A DNA stretch of 64,000 nucleotides. It comes from Halobacillus litoralis (GTDB lineage Bacteria > Bacillota > Bacilli > Bacillales > Halobacillaceae). Both the position numbers and the translations under genes were made by a program. Positions 62,221 to 64,000 of the stretch are shown in pieces. Numbering within the stretch: the stretch's first letter is position 1; each line of letters opens with the position of its first letter. The notes beneath the pieces were generated by a model that saw only the letters and a program-made list of their open reading frames with translations, made no database searches and was not told the origin of the DNA. The stretch covers positions 513,804 to 577,803 of the forward strand of contig NZ_JAIVAJ010000002.1 in NCBI RefSeq assembly GCF_020171725.1, given 5' to 3'.

Positions 62221-62754
62221 ATGTTTCCGATGGGTCAACCACCACTTCCTCCCGGCGGTTCTTTTCCTGGGTTTCAACAGGCTTTTGCTCCAGGACTTTC
62301 CAGATCAGTCGCCCCGTTTATGAATCAGACCGCCCAAACAGGCGCTCGTGCCTTTGGGGTACCGGGCTTTTCGCCTGCAAGCTTCGGCGCACCCGGCTTT
62401 TCCATTCCTGGCTTAGCTGGCGGTGCGAATGTAGGCTCTCAAGCGGCAAACGCCGTTGCAGGTGCTGCTAAAACAGGCGGTGCCGGATGGCTGTCTCACA
62501 TGCAGACAGCACTGAAAGCGATGCAAAGTGCGGCTCCGATGGTCCAGCAATATGGTCCGATGATGAAAAACATTCCGGCTATGATCAACATGATGAAACT
62601 GATGAACGAACCGGACGATGATGAAGAGGTAGAAGAGAGTACAACAGCATCTAAGAAAGAGGAGTCATCTTTCAACTTTGAATCGTCAAGCGAAGTGTCT
62701 TCGCCTAAAACGGCGAAGCGTCAAGGTACATCACAGCCAAGGTTATATATCTAA
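62221..62754 (+). CDS. YqfQ/VrrA-like protein
   Basis: The 177-residue protein begins with a Pro/Gly/Phe-rich segment (MFPMGQPPLPPGG, FPGFQQAF). A glycine/alanine-rich stretch and a helical core (WLSHMQTALKAMQSAAPMVQ and MIKNIPAM-like MMKNIPAMINMMKLM) follow. An acidic Ser-rich linker and a closing SQPRLYI complete it. This matches YqfQ-like proteins, which end in a similar P-K/R-L-x-I tail. The family is linked to spores only by context elsewhere. Function is unknown. GGAGGG precedes the ATG. Confidence 0.8.
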   Translation: MFPMGQPPLPPGGSFPGFQQAFAPGLSRSVAPFMNQTAQTGARAFGVPGFSPASFGAPGFSIPGLAGGANVGSQAANAVAGAAKTGGAGWLSHMQTALKAMQSAAPMVQQYGPMMKNIPAMINMMKLMNEPDDDEEVEESTTASKKEESSFNFESSSEVSSPKTAKRQGTSQPRLYI

Positions 62755-62874
62755 GGCTGTGCATGTAGCTTGATTTTTTTTGCGGAATCCGAAAGAATGG
62801 GAGAAAGAAAGATCTAGAGGGACAACCTCTAGCGCTTAATTGTGATGTTCCGAACATTGAGGAGGAATTGAAAT

Positions 62875-63834
62875 ATGAGTGAATCACTACAGTTAGCTAC
62901 ATTTGCAGGCGGGTGCTTCTGGTGTATGGTCGAGCCGTTCGACGAAAGGCCCGGAATCGAAAACATCGTATCCGGTTACACAGGCGGTCATACAGAGAAC
63001 CCTACCTACATGCAAGTCATCACAGAGACAACAGGTCATAAAGAAGCAGTGCAAATTACGTATGATCCTGAAATTTTCCCTTATGAACGCCTGGTCGAAT
63101 TGTTCTGGCAGCAGATTGACCCGACAGATGCAGGGGGACAATTCGCAGACCGAGGCGAATCCTATACGACAGCGATCTACTACCATAACGAAGAACAGAA
63201 GCAGATTGCCGAAGAAAGCAAAAGACGCCTTCAGCAGTCAGGTATCTTCAAGGATCCCATCGTGACCCCTGTCCTTCCGGCCGAAACGTTTTACGAGGCA
63301 GAGGACAAGCACCAGGATTATTATAAAAAGAATGCGTTTCACTATAAGCGTTACAAGAAAGGCTCAGGGAGAGCGGACTTTATTAAAAACACGTGGAAGC
63401 TCGAGAAAAATAAAGAGGAACTTAAAAAGCAGCTGACAGACATTCAATATAAAGTGACGCAGGAAAATGGAACCGAGCGCCCTTTCCAGAATGAATACTT
63501 TGATCATGAAGAAGAAGGCATTTATGTCGATATCGTCTCTAAAGAGCCACTCTTCAGTTCGAAAGATAAATACGATGCCGGCTGCGGTTGGCCGAGCTTT
63601 ACGAAGCCGATCGAGAAGCAACAGGTGGAAGAAGAAATGGATACGTCTCATGGTATGATTCGAACAGAAGTGAGAAGTCAACAAGCCGATTCCCACCTCG
63701 GCCATGTATTTGACGATGGACCGAAAGATCAAGGCGGCCTCAGATACTGCATCAACTCTGCTGCCCTTGAGTTCGTGCCTAAACAGGAAATGGAAGAGCG
63801 AGGATATGCCCATTACCTTTATCTATTCAAATAA
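62875..63834 (+). CDS. msrAB: fused peptide methionine sulfoxide reductase MsrA-MsrB
   Basis: This 319-residue fusion repairs both epimers of oxidised methionine. The MsrA part (1-165) has the nucleophile Cys14 in AGGCFWC, with [15 protein letters not shown] [15 protein letters not shown]. The MsrB part (from about 178) carries [21 protein letters not shown] and the catalytic cysteine in RYCINSAAL. The zinc-binding Cys pairs of some MsrB proteins are absent. B. subtilis has separate msrA and msrB genes. GAGGAGG precedes the ATG, behind two inverted repeats. Confidence 0.95.
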   Translation: MSESLQLATFAGGCFWCMVEPFDERPGIENIVSGYTGGHTENPTYMQVITETTGHKEAVQITYDPEIFPYERLVELFWQQIDPTDAGGQFADRGESYTTAIYYHNEEQKQIAEESKRRLQQSGIFKDPIVTPVLPAETFYEAEDKHQDYYKKNAFHYKRYKKGSGRADFIKNTWKLEKNKEELKKQLTDIQYKVTQENGTERPFQNEYFDHEEEGIYVDIVSKEPLFSSKDKYDAGCGWPSFTKPIEKQQVEEEMDTSHGMIRTEVRSQQADSHLGHVFDDGPKDQGGLRYCINSAALEFVPKQEMEERGYAHYLYLFK

Positions 63835-63851
63835 CTTTTAAAGCAGCGACC

Positions 63852-63921
63852 GGGACAAAGAGCAGAACCTGCTCTTTGTCCCCAGGCTGTTGAGAAACTT
63901 TCCTCAACAGCCTTATTTTTC
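63852..63921 (+). terminator. tandem hairpins and terminator after msrAB
   Basis: A perfect 14-bp inverted repeat (63852-63865 against 63869-63882) with a three-base loop is followed after one base by an 11-bp stem (63884-63894 against 63903-63913) and TATTTTTC. The second hairpin is a clear terminator. Confidence 0.8.
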
Positions 63922-63979
63922 TATATATTTCGACAATTACATTGTATAATGAAGAAAATGAATCAAGGAGCGATGCCCC

Positions 63980-64000
63980 ATGATGGGTACACCGGTCAAC
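63980..64000 (+). CDS. start of a gene cut by the window end
   Basis: Only seven codons (MMGTPVN) are inside the window. AAGGAG at 63965-63970 lies nine bases before the ATG at 63980, and TATAAT at 63945-63950 could be its -10. The product cannot be identified from this fragment. Confidence 0.45.

Noticed and set aside
1..64000. Prophage, CRISPR array, toxin-antitoxin or defence island
   Set aside because: I found no integrase, transposase, phage structural genes, direct-repeat array or known defence proteins. Gene order is close to that of B. subtilis throughout.

Overview
The window reads as a chromosomal core segment of a spore-forming, low-to-mid-GC Gram-positive rod of the family Bacillaceae. 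Gene order matches the Bacillus subtilis cheR-aro-ypi-qcr-ypj-dapB-bshA-birA-pan-dinG-asnS-dnaD-nth / ponA-recU / cotD-ypsA-gpsB-rnpB-ypsC region almost gene for gene. Spore genes (sspM, a CotD-like coat protein, ypjB), bacillithiol synthesis (bshA), menaquinol:cytochrome c reductase (qcrABC) and a B-type RNase P RNA all fit. The acidic, low-complexity tails on extracytoplasmic proteins suggest, but do not prove, a moderately halophilic genus such as Halobacillus or a relative (inference).

1-7.1 kb: cheR, then a compact aromatic amino-acid operon (aroC, aroB, aroH, hisC, tyrA, aroA) from which the trp genes present at this point in B. subtilis are missing. 7.2-14.8 kb: an unrecognised gene, the TPR protein YpiA, YpiB, YpiF, the qcrABC respiratory complex, ypjA, ypjB and a YugP-like membrane zinc peptidase. 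14.9-22.9 kb: a reverse-strand YitT-family gene, then a long forward operon: MazG-like pyrophosphohydrolase, dapB, mgsA, bshA, cca, birA, panB, panC, panD. 23-30.5 kb: dinG, ypmA, ypmB, aspB, asnS, dnaD, nth. 30.5-34 kb, reverse strand: ponA-recU and a 30-codon sspM with its own forespore-type promoter. 34-38 kb: two small genes and a reverse-strand RND efflux pump with an operator-like palindrome over its promoter.

38-43.6 kb: cdd, the cotD-like repeat gene, ypsA, gpsB, rnpB, an RlmL/YpsC-type rRNA methyltransferase and an M32 carboxypeptidase. 43.6-49.9 kb is the least compact part: a degenerate intergenic repeat between two near-identical terminators, a lipoprotein, an SDR oxidoreductase, CheX, a type III polyketide synthase pair (bpsA-bpsB), a 57-codon membrane protein behind a Fur-like box, an unknown 98-residue protein, RNase HI, a YhhQ/VUT transporter and a cold-shock gene. 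50-64 kb: fhs, DUF72, an HD hydrolase, thyA-dfrA, mobA, two tandem tatA genes with tatC, yozE, sbcD-sbcC, ung, a YqfQ/VrrA-like protein, an msrA-msrB fusion and the first codons of one more gene.

Several modules connect. The Rieske subunit QcrA carries a twin-arginine signal, and a Tat translocase is encoded 45 kb away. fhs, thyA and dfrA serve one-carbon and thymidylate metabolism. panBCD, birA and the aro genes feed cofactor and amino-acid synthesis. dinG, nth, recU, sbcCD and ung are DNA-repair genes. I found no prophage, CRISPR array, complete insertion sequence, toxin-antitoxin pair or defence island, and no clear new multi-gene system. The most interesting leads are regulatory sites and small genes.
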